Notes: generated from the sequence alone by a model not told the origin. Shown: positions 26,092-35,670, numbered from the stretch's first letter. The stretch: DNA of 64,000 bases from Cellulomonas cellasea (GCF_006538745.1 NZ_BJLR01000013.1:1-64000), one strand, 5' to 3'. Numbers and translations: made by a program.

Positions 26092-26738
26092 GCGGCGCCG
26101 CCCGGGTGCGAGCCGTCGGCGCGGCGCACCGTGGCGGCGATCCCCGCGGCGTGCGCGGCGCTGAGCCCGAGGGCGGCGGCGTACCCGGCGAGGAGCGCGG
26201 AGCGGTCGGCGGTCCGGTCGTGCCGGTCGGCGAACGTCAGGACCCGGCGCAGGAACTCCTCGCGACCCTCGGTCGTCATCGTCTGCGCGAGCGGCCGGAG
26301 GTACGCGAGCGCGACGTCGGGGTCGGCGAACGCGGCCACGTCCTGCGCGAGCGCGGCCGCGTCGTACGTGGGCGCGACCCCGGCCGACGACGCGAGCAGC
26401 GCCACGGCCGGCTCGCGGAGCACGGGGCCCGGTGCGCCCGACGACGCGACGAGGTGCGCGACGGCGGCCCGGTTCGCGAGCCCGACCTGGTACTCGAACA
26501 GCTGCGTCGTCGGCTCGGCGAGCACCGCGTCGCGGAACGCGGTGCCGCACTGCGTGCACTCGACGTGCGGCTCGAGCCGGCGCAGCGGGACCACCGGGAG
26601 GAAGAAGAACGTGAACCACTGCCGGGGCTGGACCCGGCGGTACTCCGCGTCGACCCCGCACCGCGGGCAGTGGAACTGCCCCGTCCCCAGCACCGCGTTC
26701 AGCACGCGCATGCCCCAGATCAGAAACACCGTCGACAC
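26088..26738 (-). CDS. Zinc-ribbon plus TerB-like domain protein
   Basis: 216 residues from ATG 26738 (an internal ATG at 26711 is also possible). Residues 23-70 form a CxxC...CxxC ribbon (FHCPRCGVDAEYRRVQPRQW, then FTFFFLPVVPLRRLEPHVEC, TQCGTAF), as in the zinc_ribbon_15 family. The C-terminal 120 residues are alpha-helical and resemble TerB (LAQTMTTEGREEFLRRVLTF, then ADRHDRTADRSALLAGYAAA). Such proteins are often near tellurite-like stress genes, but no ter genes are nearby. It heads an operon with the Pro/Trp-rich proteins. Confidence 0.75.
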   Translation of the reverse strand: MSTVFLIWGMRVLNAVLGTGQFHCPRCGVDAEYRRVQPRQWFTFFFLPVVPLRRLEPHVECTQCGTAFRDAVLAEPTTQLFEYQVGLANRAAVAHLVASSGAPGPVLREPAVALLASSAGVAPTYDAAALAQDVAAFADPDVALAYLRPLAQTMTTEGREEFLRRVLTFADRHDRTADRSALLAGYAAALGLSAAHAAGIAATVRRADGSHPGGAA

Positions 26739-27030
26739 CCCTGTCCGCCGGTCGGAGGGTGCACCGGCATGGCCCCTGCTCGTCCACCCGGGGACCCGGG
26801 GACGACTGCTGTGCCCGCACCCTAGCGCTGGTCAGGGACACGCCATGCCGCGTTCGGCCGCCGGTCCACGCCGGTGCCGGGCGCGCTCCCCCTGTCGCCC
26901 GCGGCTCCCGTCGTGGCATGCTGTCCGCCCCTTCGGTGATGGCCCCGGCGCGCCGCGAAGCGCCGACCAGGATGACACCTGCAGCACGCACGAGCACCAC
27001 CTGTCCGGGAGGGTCGACCCCCCACCGCCG

Positions 27031-27582
27031 ATGAGCGGCGCACGCGCACGCGACGGCGTCCCGCCCGTGAGCCCCGTCCGGGTCCGCAGCCGCACGGACC
27101 TGCGCCGCCAGCGCCGCCGCACCGCCCACGGCTGCTGGGACCACCTCGTCGTCGCCCCGCTGTGGCCGCTGCACGGGGTCAACCTCGGCACGCTCCTGCG
27201 CACGTGCGACGCCGTCGGCGCGTGCCTCGCCGTGCCGCGGCTGCCGTGGGTCCCCGAGGCGCTCGAGCGCGGCAACACGCTGCGGCGCCCGGCCTGCGTG
27301 CACTGGACCGGCAACCGCGTCCGGTGGCTCGCGGCGCAGCGGGAGGCCGGGTCGGCGGTGGTCGGGGTCGAGCTCGCCGAGGAGGCGGTCCGGCTCGGCG
27401 ACCTGCCCGCGGCGCGGCGCCGGACCGTCGTGGTGCTGGGCCACGAGCAGACCGGCATCCCGCCCGAGGCGCTCGGGCTCCTCGACCAGGTCGTCGAGAT
27501 CCCGATGGTCGGCACGGGCGCGAGCCTCAACGTCGCCGTCGCGGGCTCGCTCGTGCTGTACCGGCTCGCGGGACTGCTGTGA
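27031..27582 (+). CDS. SpoU/TrmH-family RNA methyltransferase
   Basis: 183 residues from ATG 27031. All three SPOUT motifs are visible: VNLGTLLRTCDAVG (motif 1), VVVLGHEQTGIPPEAL (motif 2) and EIPMVGTGASLNVAVAGSLV (motif 3, the SAM-binding knot). It is a minimal, single-domain enzyme with no N-terminal RNA-binding extension, as in TrmL-like members, though motif 3 ends with VAGSLVLYR. The likely substrate is tRNA or rRNA ribose 2'-O; which one cannot be told. Confidence 0.9.
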   Translation: MSGARARDGVPPVSPVRVRSRTDLRRQRRRTAHGCWDHLVVAPLWPLHGVNLGTLLRTCDAVGACLAVPRLPWVPEALERGNTLRRPACVHWTGNRVRWLAAQREAGSAVVGVELAEEAVRLGDLPAARRRTVVVLGHEQTGIPPEALGLLDQVVEIPMVGTGASLNVAVAGSLVLYRLAGLL

Positions 27583-27670
27583 GCGGCGGCGCGCCGCCCG
27601 CGCGGGCGGGCGGCGGGGCCGTCGTGCGCAGCGGGGCGGCGCGGGCGGCCCCCCGGTGCGGGGCTCGGGA

Positions 27671-28036
27671 CTATGCGCGGGAGGCGGACGGCGACGCGTC
27701 GGCCGGCGCCGGGGCGTCGGCGAGCGACGCGTACCAGTCGGCGTACGGCGTGGTCCGGGCGAGGTGCCGGGTCAGGTCCGGGGCGCCGTCCGACCACCAC
27801 ACCGGCCCGCGCTCACCGAGGGCCCGCTTCGCGGCGTCGACCCGGGCCCGTGCGTCCTCGCGCTGCTCGCGGTCCTCGCGCCGCATCGCCGCCTGCTTGT
27901 CGCGCCGGGCCTGCATGAGCTCGCGGGTCAGCTCGTCGCGGCGCTCCGGCGTGAGGGCGGGGTCGGAGCACCGCCACAGGCGCCCGCGGACCACGAGGTA
28001 GCGGCCGTCCGGCGTGGTCAGCGGGGGTCCGGTCAT
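27671..28036 (-). CDS. Conserved hypothetical protein
   Basis: 121 residues from ATG 28036. N-terminal beta section (LTTPDGRYLVVRGRLWRCSD), then a charged helix (PERRDELTRELMQARRDKQA, then AMRREDREQREDARARVDAA) and a W-rich part (GERGPVWWSDGAPDLTRHLA). The C-terminal tail is Ala/Pro-rich. The sequence pattern fits a widespread small conserved hypothetical family found in Proteobacteria and actinobacteria, with no assigned role. It is convergent with the methyltransferase gene; a palindrome GGCGGCGCGCCGCC (27585-27598) lies between. Confidence 0.65.
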   Translation of the reverse strand: MTGPPLTTPDGRYLVVRGRLWRCSDPALTPERRDELTRELMQARRDKQAAMRREDREQREDARARVDAAKRALGERGPVWWSDGAPDLTRHLARTTPYADWYASLADAPAPADASPSASRA

Positions 28037-28060
28037 GCCTCGAGGCTATGTCGCGCCCGT

Positions 28061-28113
28061 CGGCCCGGCAGCCCGGCCCGGGCCCGGCGGCCCGGCCCGG
28101 CAGCCCGGCCCGG
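28061..28113. repeat. 21-bp GC-only repeat, 32-bp spacing
   Basis: A 21-bp unit starting CGGCCCGGCAGCCCGGCC occurs at 28061-28081 and 28093-28113, inside a run made almost wholly of C and G. It lies between the hypothetical gene at 27671 and the pectate lyase terminator, in non-coding DNA. Confidence 0.65.
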
Positions 28114-28150
28114 CGGGCCGGCCACGGCGCGGCACCCGGGCCCGGGCGCG

Positions 28151-28190
28151 GCTGTGGGTGGCGCCCCGGGGGAAGGGCACCACCCACAGC
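28151..28190 (-). terminator. Terminator hairpin after pectate lyase
   Basis: GCTGTGGGTGGCGCC (28151-28165) pairs with GGCACCACCCACAGC (28176-28190) around a ten-base loop, giving a 15-pair stem with one mismatch. It starts 16 bp beyond the pectate lyase stop at 28206 and lacks a T-tract, as is usual for high-GC actinobacteria. Confidence 0.7.
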
Positions 28191-28205
28191 CGGACCTCGG
28201 CGGGA

Positions 28206-29780
28206 CTAGCCCGCGTACGTCTCGAACTCCGCGATGCGCGGGGTGCCCGAGGCGGACGTGATCTCGAACGTCACCTTCTTGAGCGACGTCGAGGCGAACG
28301 AGATGACCCCGGCACCGCTGCCGGTGGCCAGGACGGCGCCGCTGTCACCGTTCAGGACGCGCCACGAGCCGATCGTGCCGCTGCCCGAGGCGGTGCGGAT
28401 GTTGATCTTCGACACCGTCTTCGCGGAGCCCCACTTGACCGAGACCTTGCCGGTCGACCCGCTGGGCGACCAGTAGGTGCTCAGGCTGCCGTCGATGACG
28501 TTGCCGTAGCTCGTGCCGTCGGCCTTGCTCGAGCCGTCCGCGCCGGCGCCGATGCTCAGGTTCGTGCCGGTCGGCGTGCCCGACGTCGGGGTCGGGACCG
28601 GGGTGGTCGGGTTCGGCGCCGGGGTGGTGGTGGTCGGCGTCGGGACGGGGGTCGTCGGGTTCGGCGACGGCGTCGTCGGGGTGCACGAGCCGTCCGACAC
28701 GCGCAGGCCCTTGTTGGCGCCGGCGGTCTGGCTCACGATCGCCGGGACGCAGCTGGCCCCGTCGAGGCGGTAGGAGTAGGGGACGCTGACCGTGGTGGTC
28801 GACGCCATGCTCGGGCCGGCCGGGTTCGCGTCGCTGCTCTTGGCCGACCACGTGACGTTGTCGAGGATGTTGCCGGCGGTCTGCCACGTGCCGGCCTGGT
28901 CCGTGTAGAACGTGCCGAGCACGTCCTTCGAGTCCTCGAAGTAGTTGTTCTCGACCTTGGCCTTGGCGCCGGCGCGGGAGTTGATGCCCGACTCGTGCAG
29001 GTTGAGGTAGTGGTTGTTGTAGATGTGCGCGACGCCGCCACGCAGCAGCGGGGTGCGCGAGTCGATGTTCGAGTACAGGTTGTGGTGGAACGTGATGTTG
29101 CCGCTGCCCGTGTCGGTCTCGCTCGAGCCGATGAGGCCGCCGCGGCCCGAGTTCCGCAGGATCGCGTAGGAGAGCGTGACGTTCTCGACGTCGTTCTTGA
29201 GGTCGAACAGGCCGTCGTAGCCGGCGGACTCGCCGCCCGACGCCTCGAGGGTCACGTGGTCGACCCAGACGTTGCGGACGGTGCTCTCCATGCCGATCGC
29301 GTCGCCGCCGTTCGACGTGGGCGAGCCGGACTTCTTGACGTTCCTGATCGTGACGTTCTGGATGATGATGTTGCTCGAGTCACGGATGTGGATGCCGAGC
29401 TGGTCGAACGTCGCGCCGCTGCCGACGCCGACGATCGAGACGTTGCTGATGCCCTTGAGCTCGATCACGCCCGCCGCGGTGCTGCAGCCGGTGCCGGAGA
29501 CCTGCGACGTGTTGCCGTGGTTGATCGTGCCCTCGACCTCGATCGTGATGGGGGTCGTCTTGCTCGCGCGGGCGCACAGAGCGGCGTGGATCGCGGTGCC
29601 CGTCGTGGCGCGGACCGTCTGCCCGCCCGCTCCGCCGGTGGTACCGGCCGCGAAGCCGTTGGCGGTGCCCGTGACGGCGGCCTGCGCCCCCGACGTCGCC
29701 AGGGCGGTCAGGCCCATCGTCGCCGCCAGGGCGAGGGTGGCTCCTGCTGCCAGGGGACGTCGTGCTCGTGCTGCTCTCAT
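28206..29780 (-). CDS. Secreted pectate lyase (PL1) with F5/8-type carbohydrate-binding domain
   Basis: 524 residues from ATG 29780, after an AGGAGAGG site. The signal peptide covers about 1-34 (PLAAGATLALAATMGLTALA). The PL1 beta-helix spans about 40-345, with the sequence GIHIRDSSNIIIQNVTIRNV, the Ca-site region VWVDHVTLEASGGESAGYDG, FDLKNDVENVTLSYAI and LLRGGVAHIYNNHYLNL. A Thr/Pro linker (about 360-400) leads to a C-terminal jelly-roll near 405-524 (NVIDGSLSTYWSPSG, then FETYAG), typical of discoidin-like modules. It cleaves polygalacturonate outside the cell. The upstream region carries twin dyads and LacI-like sites. Confidence 0.92.
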   Translation of the reverse strand: MRAARARRPLAAGATLALAATMGLTALATSGAQAAVTGTANGFAAGTTGGAGGQTVRATTGTAIHAALCARASKTTPITIEVEGTINHGNTSQVSGTGCSTAAGVIELKGISNVSIVGVGSGATFDQLGIHIRDSSNIIIQNVTIRNVKKSGSPTSNGGDAIGMESTVRNVWVDHVTLEASGGESAGYDGLFDLKNDVENVTLSYAILRNSGRGGLIGSSETDTGSGNITFHHNLYSNIDSRTPLLRGGVAHIYNNHYLNLHESGINSRAGAKAKVENNYFEDSKDVLGTFYTDQAGTWQTAGNILDNVTWSAKSSDANPAGPSMASTTTVSVPYSYRLDGASCVPAIVSQTAGANKGLRVSDGSCTPTTPSPNPTTPVPTPTTTTPAPNPTTPVPTPTSGTPTGTNLSIGAGADGSSKADGTSYGNVIDGSLSTYWSPSGSTGKVSVKWGSAKTVSKINIRTASGSGTIGSWRVLNGDSGAVLATGSGAGVISFASTSLKKVTFEITSASGTPRIAEFETYAG

Positions 29781-29917
29781 CGTGGCCTCTCCTTCGTCTT
29801 TGAACTCGGGGCGTTGCTGTGGTGCTGTGCCGTGGTGCTCCCGGTGTGACGCGGGGCGTCCGCGGGTGGCCGTCTCCGGCATGGACGCCGCTCCGTGACG
29901 GGTCGGCGTGTGCTGTG

Positions 29918-29978
29918 GTCCCGCTGCGTGTGGGACTGTCGTTCGGCGTGCGGAGTCGTCCCGTTGCATGTGGGACTG
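29918..29978. promoter_or_regulatory. Twin GTCCC-N9-GGGAC dyads spaced 40 bp upstream of pectate lyase
   Basis: Two copies of a 21-bp unit, GTCCC-[GYTGCRTGT]-GGGAC-TG, at 29918-29938 and 29958-29978, differ at two positions only. Each has a perfect 5-bp inverted repeat and the copies are exactly 40 bp apart (close to four helical turns). They lie 138-198 bp upstream of the pectate lyase start, in a 519-bp gene-free region (29781-30299). This layout suits a dimeric regulator binding in pairs on one DNA face, or two RNA hairpins in a long leader. Confidence 0.6.
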
Positions 29979-30033
29979 CCGGCCTCCCGGGGCGGCGCAG
30001 TCAGGCCGGACGGACCTTCCGCCCGCGATTCCG

Positions 30034-30096
30034 GGGAAGCGGTTTCCGCAGACTAGGAGAACGCTTTCCCGTCGCGCAAGGTCTAAACGTTTCAGA
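30034..30096. promoter_or_regulatory. Cluster of three LacI-family-like operators
   Basis: Three near-palindromes with a central CG lie in the divergent promoter region: GGAAGCGGTTTCC (30035-30047), GAGAACGCTTTCCC (30057-30070) and TCTAAACGTTTCAGA (30082-30096). The last holds the perfect AAACGTTT core typical of LacI/GalR family sites. The sites are about 25 bp apart centre to centre. They would fit sugar-dependent repression of the pectate lyase gene (254-316 bp downstream on the minus strand). The M1 peptidase on the other side starts at 30300. Confidence 0.55.
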
Positions 30097-30299
30097 GCGT
30101 CCGGGCCGCCCGTCGAGACCCGGACCTGCAGCGACGCCGAGGCCGAGCTCGGTCCTGCCGGTCGTTGGGTCGACCGACCACCCTTCGGCATCCTCCCGCC
30201 AGGTCCGCCCCCTCGTGCAGGACACGGACGATTGTGAGCCGCGTGGAGCGCGCAATAGCGTCACTTGCCTGAGATCGGGGCACGCGCGAGGGGGCGACG

Positions 30300-32492
30300 A
30301 TGTCGGTGCGACGGGGGCGACGGGCAGCAGCGGTTCTGGTCGGGGCGGTCCTGCTCCTGGTGCCGACGGGAGGTGCGTCGGTCGCCGGGTCGCCGTACCC
30401 GCCGCGTCCACCGGCATTCACCCCGGGGGCTCCGGGGATCGGTGACCCGTACTTCCCGCTCGACGGCAACGGCGGGTATGACGTCCGGCACTACGACCTG
30501 GACCTGCGCTACGACCCCGGGTCCGACCTGCTGACCGGGCGCGCGACCCTCACCGCGAAGGCCACGCAGGGCCTGTCGGCGTTCAACCTCGACCTCGTCG
30601 GGCTCGACGTCCGCTCCGTGACCGTCGACGGTCGACCGGCGACGTGGGCCCGGGACGGCGGCGAGCTCACCGTGACCCCGGCCCGCGGCATCCGCGACCA
30701 CCGGTGGTTCCGGGTGGTCGTGACCTACGACGGCGTGCCCGAGCCGCTCGAGGAGGGCGGCGGGTTCCTGCACACCGACGACGGCGCCGTCGTCACCGGA
30801 GAGCCGCACGTCGCCGCGACCTGGTTCCCTGCGAACGACCACCCCGTCGACGCCGCGGCCTTCACCATCGCGGTCGAGGTGCCCGAGGGGCTGACCGCGG
30901 TGAGCAACGGCGTCCTGCGCGGGCAGCGGACGTACGGCGGGTGGACGACGTGGACGTGGGACGCGCGCGACCCCATGGCGTCGTACCTCGCGGTGCTCGC
31001 GGTCGGGCGGCTCGACCTGACCGCGTACGAGGCCGACGGCATCCGGTACTGGGACGCGATCGACCCCGACCTCGCGAAGGCGGGGCCGCGGACGGGCCGG
31101 CAGGCGGCGATCTCCGGGAGCGCGTCGAACGCCTACCAGCGGCTCTCGCGGACGATCAGCGTGCCCGCCGAGGGCGCGACGCTGTCTTTCTGGGTCGACC
31201 GCGACACCGAGCCGCTCTACGACGCCCTGGTCGTCGAGGCGCGCCCCGTCGGGACGGACGAGTGGACGACCCTGCCCGACACCGGCGGGTATGCCACGCA
31301 GGAGACGCGCTGGGCGTGCCCGTGGTGGCTCGAGCAGCACCCGTTCCTGCTGCACTACCAGACCTCCGCGGGCGAGGAGGAGCCGTGCCTGCCGACCGGC
31401 ACGACCGGTGCCTGGTGGTCCGCGACCGGCTCGAGCTCCGGGTACGAGCGGTGGGAGGTCGACCTCGGGGCCTACGCCGGCGGGGACGCCGAGGTGGCGA
31501 TCTCCCTGGTGAGCGACCCGGTCGTCGCGTACTCGGGGCTCGTGGTCGACGACATCGAGGTCTCGACCGGCGAAGGGAGCACGTCGTTCGAGGACGACGG
31601 CCACACGTGGGACGGCTGGACGGTGCCCGGCGCGCCGGAGGGGTCCGCGCCGAACGAGGTCGACTGGACGGTCGGCACGGCGCAGGACGTGCCCGACGCG
31701 CGCGGCGAGATCGCAGCCGCAGCGCTGGCCCGGCAGCCCGTGGTCATCGACTTCCTCGAGGAGCTGTTCGGGCGGTACCCGTTCCGGGCAGCCGGCGGAA
31801 TCGTCCCCGACACCCCGCTGCTCGGCTTCGCGCTCGAGGCCCAGACCCGGCCGATCTACGCGCAGTACTTCTTCACGGACCCGATCAGCGCGGACAGCGT
31901 CGTCGTGCACGAGCTCGCGCACCAGTGGGCGGGCGACAGCCTCCGGCTCGAGCGGTGGCGGGACATCTGGCTCAACGAGGGCTTCGCGAGCTACGCCGAG
32001 TGGCTGTGGGCGGAGCGCGAGGGGTACGCGACGGCCCAGGAGATCTTCGACGCCCGGGCGGCGATACCCGCGGACGACCCGTTCTGGCAGCTCACGATCG
32101 GGGATCCCGGCCCGGACCAGCTCTTCTACCCGCAGGTATACCAGCGCGGCGCGATGACCCTGCACGCGCTGCGCAGCGAGGTCGGCGACGAGACGTTCTT
32201 CCGGATCCTGCGGACGTGGACCCGCACGCAGCGCGGCGACGTGGTCAGCACCCCCGAGCTCGTCGCGCTCGCCGAGCGGCTCTCCGGCCGTGAGCTCGAC
32301 GCGTTCTTCGCGACGTGGCTCTACACGCCCACGAAGCCCGCGGGACTGCCGGAGGTGCCGCCCGAGCCGGGACCAGCGGCGGACGCCGCGCAGGCACCGT
32401 CGGCGCCGCTCGCCACCCGCGGCGCCGGGCCGGCCTCGCCCGCGGGTTCGGGGCGGCTCACGGGGGACGGGCTGCCGACCGGGAAGCGGTGA
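30300..32492 (+). CDS. Secreted M1-family metallopeptidase with inserted beta-domain
   Basis: 730 residues from ATG 30300, with a signal peptide ([20 protein letters not shown]). The N-terminal M1 beta-domain ([20 protein letters not shown], then [19 protein letters not shown]) leads to the catalytic part: [10 protein letters not shown] with His537, Glu538, His541, then [12 protein letters not shown] with Glu560, giving HExxH-x18-E. The GAMEN-like exopeptidase motif appears altered ([12 protein letters not shown]). Between N-terminal and catalytic parts, about 255-465, lies a beta-rich insert ([20 protein letters not shown], then [20 protein letters not shown]) like the domain seen in immune-inhibitor-A-type proteins. 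It probably digests external protein; the insert may bind a substrate. Confidence 0.88.
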   Translation: MSVRRGRRAAAVLVGAVLLLVPTGGASVAGSPYPPRPPAFTPGAPGIGDPYFPLDGNGGYDVRHYDLDLRYDPGSDLLTGRATLTAKATQGLSAFNLDLVGLDVRSVTVDGRPATWARDGGELTVTPARGIRDHRWFRVVVTYDGVPEPLEEGGGFLHTDDGAVVTGEPHVAATWFPANDHPVDAAAFTIAVEVPEGLTAVSNGVLRGQRTYGGWTTWTWDARDPMASYLAVLAVGRLDLTAYEADGIRYWDAIDPDLAKAGPRTGRQAAISGSASNAYQRLSRTISVPAEGATLSFWVDRDTEPLYDALVVEARPVGTDEWTTLPDTGGYATQETRWACPWWLEQHPFLLHYQTSAGEEEPCLPTGTTGAWWSATGSSSGYERWEVDLGAYAGGDAEVAISLVSDPVVAYSGLVVDDIEVSTGEGSTSFEDDGHTWDGWTVPGAPEGSAPNEVDWTVGTAQDVPDARGEIAAAALARQPVVIDFLEELFGRYPFRAAGGIVPDTPLLGFALEAQTRPIYAQYFFTDPISADSVVVHELAHQWAGDSLRLERWRDIWLNEGFASYAEWLWAEREGYATAQEIFDARAAIPADDPFWQLTIGDPGPDQLFYPQVYQRGAMTLHALRSEVGDETFFRILRTWTRTQRGDVVSTPELVALAERLSGRELDAFFATWLYTPTKPAGLPEVPPEPGPAADAAQAPSAPLATRGAGPASPAGSGRLTGDGLPTGKR

Positions 32493-32546
32493 CCGGCCGC
32501 GCCGCCAGCGGCACCCGCTCCGGGCCAGGCACTGGTGGCGCCACGG

Positions 32547-33539
32547 TCACCGGCAGGACCCGTACTCGCCCCCGCCGACCCGCAGCGCCGGCGTGCGCGT
32601 GACGCCGCGCGGACCGCTCACGCCCGAGCACACGAGGTGGCGCGCGACGTCGACGTCCCCGAGGTCGACGCTGTGCGGGACGTCCACGAGCACGAGGGAG
32701 CCGCCGACCCGGGTCGCGCACGGGAGGTCCCGCTCGACGCCGATGCGCGCGTAGTCGGTGAGCCGCGTGACCAGCAGGTCGTCGGCGACGTCCGCCCGGC
32801 ACACCAGCACGTCGCCTGCACCGTCCACCGTGAGGTCGCGGCCCACCGTCACGTCGTGCACGAGCAGCCGTCCGCCCCGCACGGTGACCGGCCCGGCGAC
32901 GCTCGTGCCGCCGCGCAGCCGGGTCGTCCCCTCGACGGCGACGTCGTACGCACCCGCGACGGCGACGCCGTGCAGGGTCGCGCTGCCCACCCGACCGGTG
33001 ACACCGCCACCCACCGACGCGGCACGGATCCAGAAGACGGAACCGACACCGCCGTCCAGGAGCACGTCACCACCGACTGCGCGGGCCCCGAGGTCGAGGC
33101 TCACGTCCGCGCGACCCTCCAGGAGCACGTCGCCGTCGACGGCGGAGTCCTCGCGGTACCCGCTGACGTCGGCGTGGCCCGCGACCCGGAGGTCCCCACC
33201 GACGGTGAGCGGGGCGCCCGTGAGGCGGCCGCCGACCGGGACGGTGACGTCGCCGGTGACCGTGACCTCGTGCATGGCGCAGCCCCAGTCAGCTTCGGCG
33301 TCGACCACCACGTTCCCCTCGACCGTGGTGTCGACGACGACCCCGAGGGCCGCGTTCCAGAGCTGGCTGCACCGGTACGTCGGCAACCCGTTCGCCGCCT
33401 CGCCCGCAGCGGCGCCCGGGAACGCGGCACCCGGCACCTCGTCGGCCGCCACCGCGGCACCTACCCCCTGCGCACCGAGCGCACCCCCCACGAGCACCAC
33501 CACCGCTGCCCTCGCCCAGCGCCGCACGAACCGTGACAC
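32547..33539 (-). CDS. Secreted repeat protein (predicted beta-solenoid)
   Basis: 330 residues from GTG 33539, behind a GGTGGAG site, with a signal peptide (RAAVVVLVGGALGAQGVGAA). The mature region consists of short beta-strand repeats such as DTTVEGNVVVDAEADWG, VTVTGDVTVPVGGRLTG, TVGGDLRVAGHADVSGY and DSAVDGDVLLEGRADVSLDL, about 17-20 residues each. This pattern resembles bactofilin/hemagglutinin-like right-handed beta-helices. The C-terminus has Cys-containing repeats (DVLVCRADVADDLLVTRLTD). It is likely extracellular; role unknown. It is convergent with the M1 peptidase, 54 bp apart. Confidence 0.7.
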   Translation of the reverse strand: MSRFVRRWARAAVVVLVGGALGAQGVGAAVAADEVPGAAFPGAAAGEAANGLPTYRCSQLWNAALGVVVDTTVEGNVVVDAEADWGCAMHEVTVTGDVTVPVGGRLTGAPLTVGGDLRVAGHADVSGYREDSAVDGDVLLEGRADVSLDLGARAVGGDVLLDGGVGSVFWIRAASVGGGVTGRVGSATLHGVAVAGAYDVAVEGTTRLRGGTSVAGPVTVRGGRLLVHDVTVGRDLTVDGAGDVLVCRADVADDLLVTRLTDYARIGVERDLPCATRVGGSLVLVDVPHSVDLGDVDVARHLVCSGVSGPRGVTRTPALRVGGGEYGSCR

Positions 33540-33714
33540 GACTCCACCCCCCCGGGCTCGTCGGGGCGGCTCCGCCCCCGTACAGCGTGACACCTCGGCA
33601 CCGCTCCGGCGTTGGGCCGCCCGGTGGGCTGAGCGGTTCCGTGCGCGCGCACGCCGGCACGCCGAGCCGCCACCGAGCCGCCACCGAGCCGCGCCGCTGG
33701 GCACCCCGCGGGCG

Positions 33715-34116
33715 TCAGCGCGACCCGTCCGCCGCCTTCACCGCGAGCACCGCGCACCGCGCGTCGAGCAGGATCTTCTGCGCGGTCGACCCCATGAGCA
33801 GCTTCCCGACGGGCGAGCGGTGCCGGATGCCGATGACGAGCACCGACGCGTCGACCTCCTCGGCGATGTCCAGCAGCGCGTCGGTCACGTCACGCACGAC
33901 CGGTTGGCGCACCTCCGCCTCGATGCCGAGCGAGTCGAGGAGCGTCTGCACGTCGGCGACGTCCTGCTCCCCCGCGAACCGGTCGTCGACGGTCGACGTC
34001 CCGGTCGTGGCGTTGACGACGAGCAGCGGCTCGCCGTGCGCCCGCGCCTCGTGCGCGCCGCGTTCGAGCGCCGCGCGCCCCCGGGCGTCGGCCGTCCAGC
34101 CCACGACGACGGTCAT
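33715..34116 (-). CDS. Universal stress protein (UspA family)
   Basis: 133 residues from ATG 34116, overlapping the TctA stop by four bases. The nucleotide-binding motif is near the C-terminus: [20 protein letters not shown], matching G-2x-G-9x-G(S/T). The N-terminal strand is [17 protein letters not shown]. It binds ATP and modulates stress behaviour. As the last gene of the tct operon it may report on the energy state linked to uptake. Confidence 0.9.
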   Translation of the reverse strand: MTVVVGWTADARGRAALERGAHEARAHGEPLLVVNATTGTSTVDDRFAGEQDVADVQTLLDSLGIEAEVRQPVVRDVTDALLDIAEEVDASVLVIGIRHRSPVGKLLMGSTAQKILLDARCAVLAVKAADGSR

Positions 34117-35639
34117 GACCTCACCTCTTCCTCGAGCGACTCGACCTCGTCCTCCAGCCGCTCGGGCCCCTGCCGGCCGGGGATCAGCCGCAGCACGAGC
34201 GGCCCGAGCAGGAGCGCCACGATCACCGCGTAGACGATCACCGCGACCGGTTCGCTCCACAGCGCCGAGACGTCGCCGCGCGAGAGCTGCAGCGCCTGCC
34301 CGAGCTGCTCCTCGAGCCGGGGCCCGAGGATCACGCCGACGATGAGCGGCAGCACCGGCAGGCCGAAGCGCCGCATCGCGAACCCGAGCACCCCGAACAG
34401 CCCGAGCAGCGCGACGTCGAACCACTGGAAGTTCACGCTGTACGCGCCGAGCACCGCGAAGAACAGGATGCCCGCGTACAGGTACGGCCGCGGCAGGCGC
34501 AGGAGCTTGGCCCACAGCGGCGCCATCGGCAGGTTGATCACGAGCAGCAGCGTGTTGGCGACGAACAGGCTCGCGAGCAGGGTCCACACGAGCTCGGGCT
34601 CGGCCTCGAAGAGCTGCGGGCCGGGCTGGAGGCCGTAGCCCTGCATCGCCGCGAGGATGACGGCGGCGGTCGCCGTCGTCGGCAGGCCGATCGCGAGGAG
34701 CGGGACGAGCGTGCCCGCGGCCGACGCGTTGTTCGCCGCCTCGGGCCCGGCGACGCCCTCGATCGCGCCCTTGCCGAACTCCGCGCGGTGCTTGCCGGCG
34801 AGCCGCCGCTCGGTGATGTACGAGAGGAACGTCGGCATCTCGGCGCCGCCCGCAGGCAGCGCCCCGAACGGGAACCCGTACGCCGTCCCGCGCAGCCACG
34901 GCTTCCACGACCGGCCCCAGTCCTCGCGGTCCATCCACGGGCGCCCGACGGGGATGACCTCGAGCGGCCGGCGACGCAGGTGCGCGGCGACCCACAGGGC
35001 CTCACCGACGGCGAAGATCGCGACCGCGACGACGACGATGTCGATGCCGTCGGCGAGCAGCGGGTTGCCGAACGTCAGCCGGGCCTGGCCCGTCGTCGTC
35101 CCGACCAGCCCGATCGCGAGGCCCAGCGCGAGCGCGATGAACCCCCGCAGCTTCGAGCTCCCCAGCACCGACGTCACCGCCACGAGTGCGAGCAGCATCA
35201 TCGCGAAGTACGACGGCGCCCCGAGCACGACGACCCACTCGGCGACCGTCGGCGCGAGCGCGACGAGCAGCACCGTGCTGATCGTGCCCGCGACGAACGA
35301 CCCGATCGCCGCCGTCGCGAGCGCCTGCGCCGCGCGCCCCGTCTTGGCCATCTTGTTGCCCTCGAGCGCGGTGATGACCGACGACGACTCCCCCGGGGTG
35401 TTGAGCAGGATCGACGTCGTCGAGCCGCCGTACATGCCGCCGTAGTAGATGCCGGCGAACATGATGAGCGCCGCGCTCGGGGAGACGTTGTAGGTCACGG
35501 GCAGCAGGAGCGCGACGGTCATCGCCGGCCCGATGCCGGGCAGCACCCCGACCGCCGTCCCGAGCAGCACGCCGACGACCGCGTAGACGAGGTTCTCCGG
35601 CTGGAGGGCCAGGCCGAGGCCGGTGAGCAGGGCGTCCAT
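34113..35639 (-). CDS. tctA: Tripartite tricarboxylate transporter large permease TctA
   Basis: 508 residues from ATG 35639 (a GTG three bases earlier is also possible; GGAG lies at the right distance for the ATG). Twelve or so helices, with the TctA signatures [40 protein letters not shown] and [20 protein letters not shown]. Gene order tctC-tctB-tctA with overlaps makes a complete tripartite system for a carboxylate. The substrate may be citrate or another organic acid and is not determinable from sequence. Confidence 0.93.
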   Translation of the reverse strand: MDALLTGLGLALQPENLVYAVVGVLLGTAVGVLPGIGPAMTVALLLPVTYNVSPSAALIMFAGIYYGGMYGGSTTSILLNTPGESSSVITALEGNKMAKTGRAAQALATAAIGSFVAGTISTVLLVALAPTVAEWVVVLGAPSYFAMMLLALVAVTSVLGSSKLRGFIALALGLAIGLVGTTTGQARLTFGNPLLADGIDIVVVAVAIFAVGEALWVAAHLRRRPLEVIPVGRPWMDREDWGRSWKPWLRGTAYGFPFGALPAGGAEMPTFLSYITERRLAGKHRAEFGKGAIEGVAGPEAANNASAAGTLVPLLAIGLPTTATAAVILAAMQGYGLQPGPQLFEAEPELVWTLLASLFVANTLLLVINLPMAPLWAKLLRLPRPYLYAGILFFAVLGAYSVNFQWFDVALLGLFGVLGFAMRRFGLPVLPLIVGVILGPRLEEQLGQALQLSRGDVSALWSEPVAVIVYAVIVALLLGPLVLRLIPGRQGPERLEDEVESLEEEVRS

Positions 35640-35670
35640 CACCGGGCTCCGTCCGTCGGGGGCGTGCGCA

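Noticed and set aside
28061-28113. GC-only repeats considered as a CRISPR-like array
   Set aside because: Only two copies, no unique spacers and no cas genes; simple low-complexity sequence.
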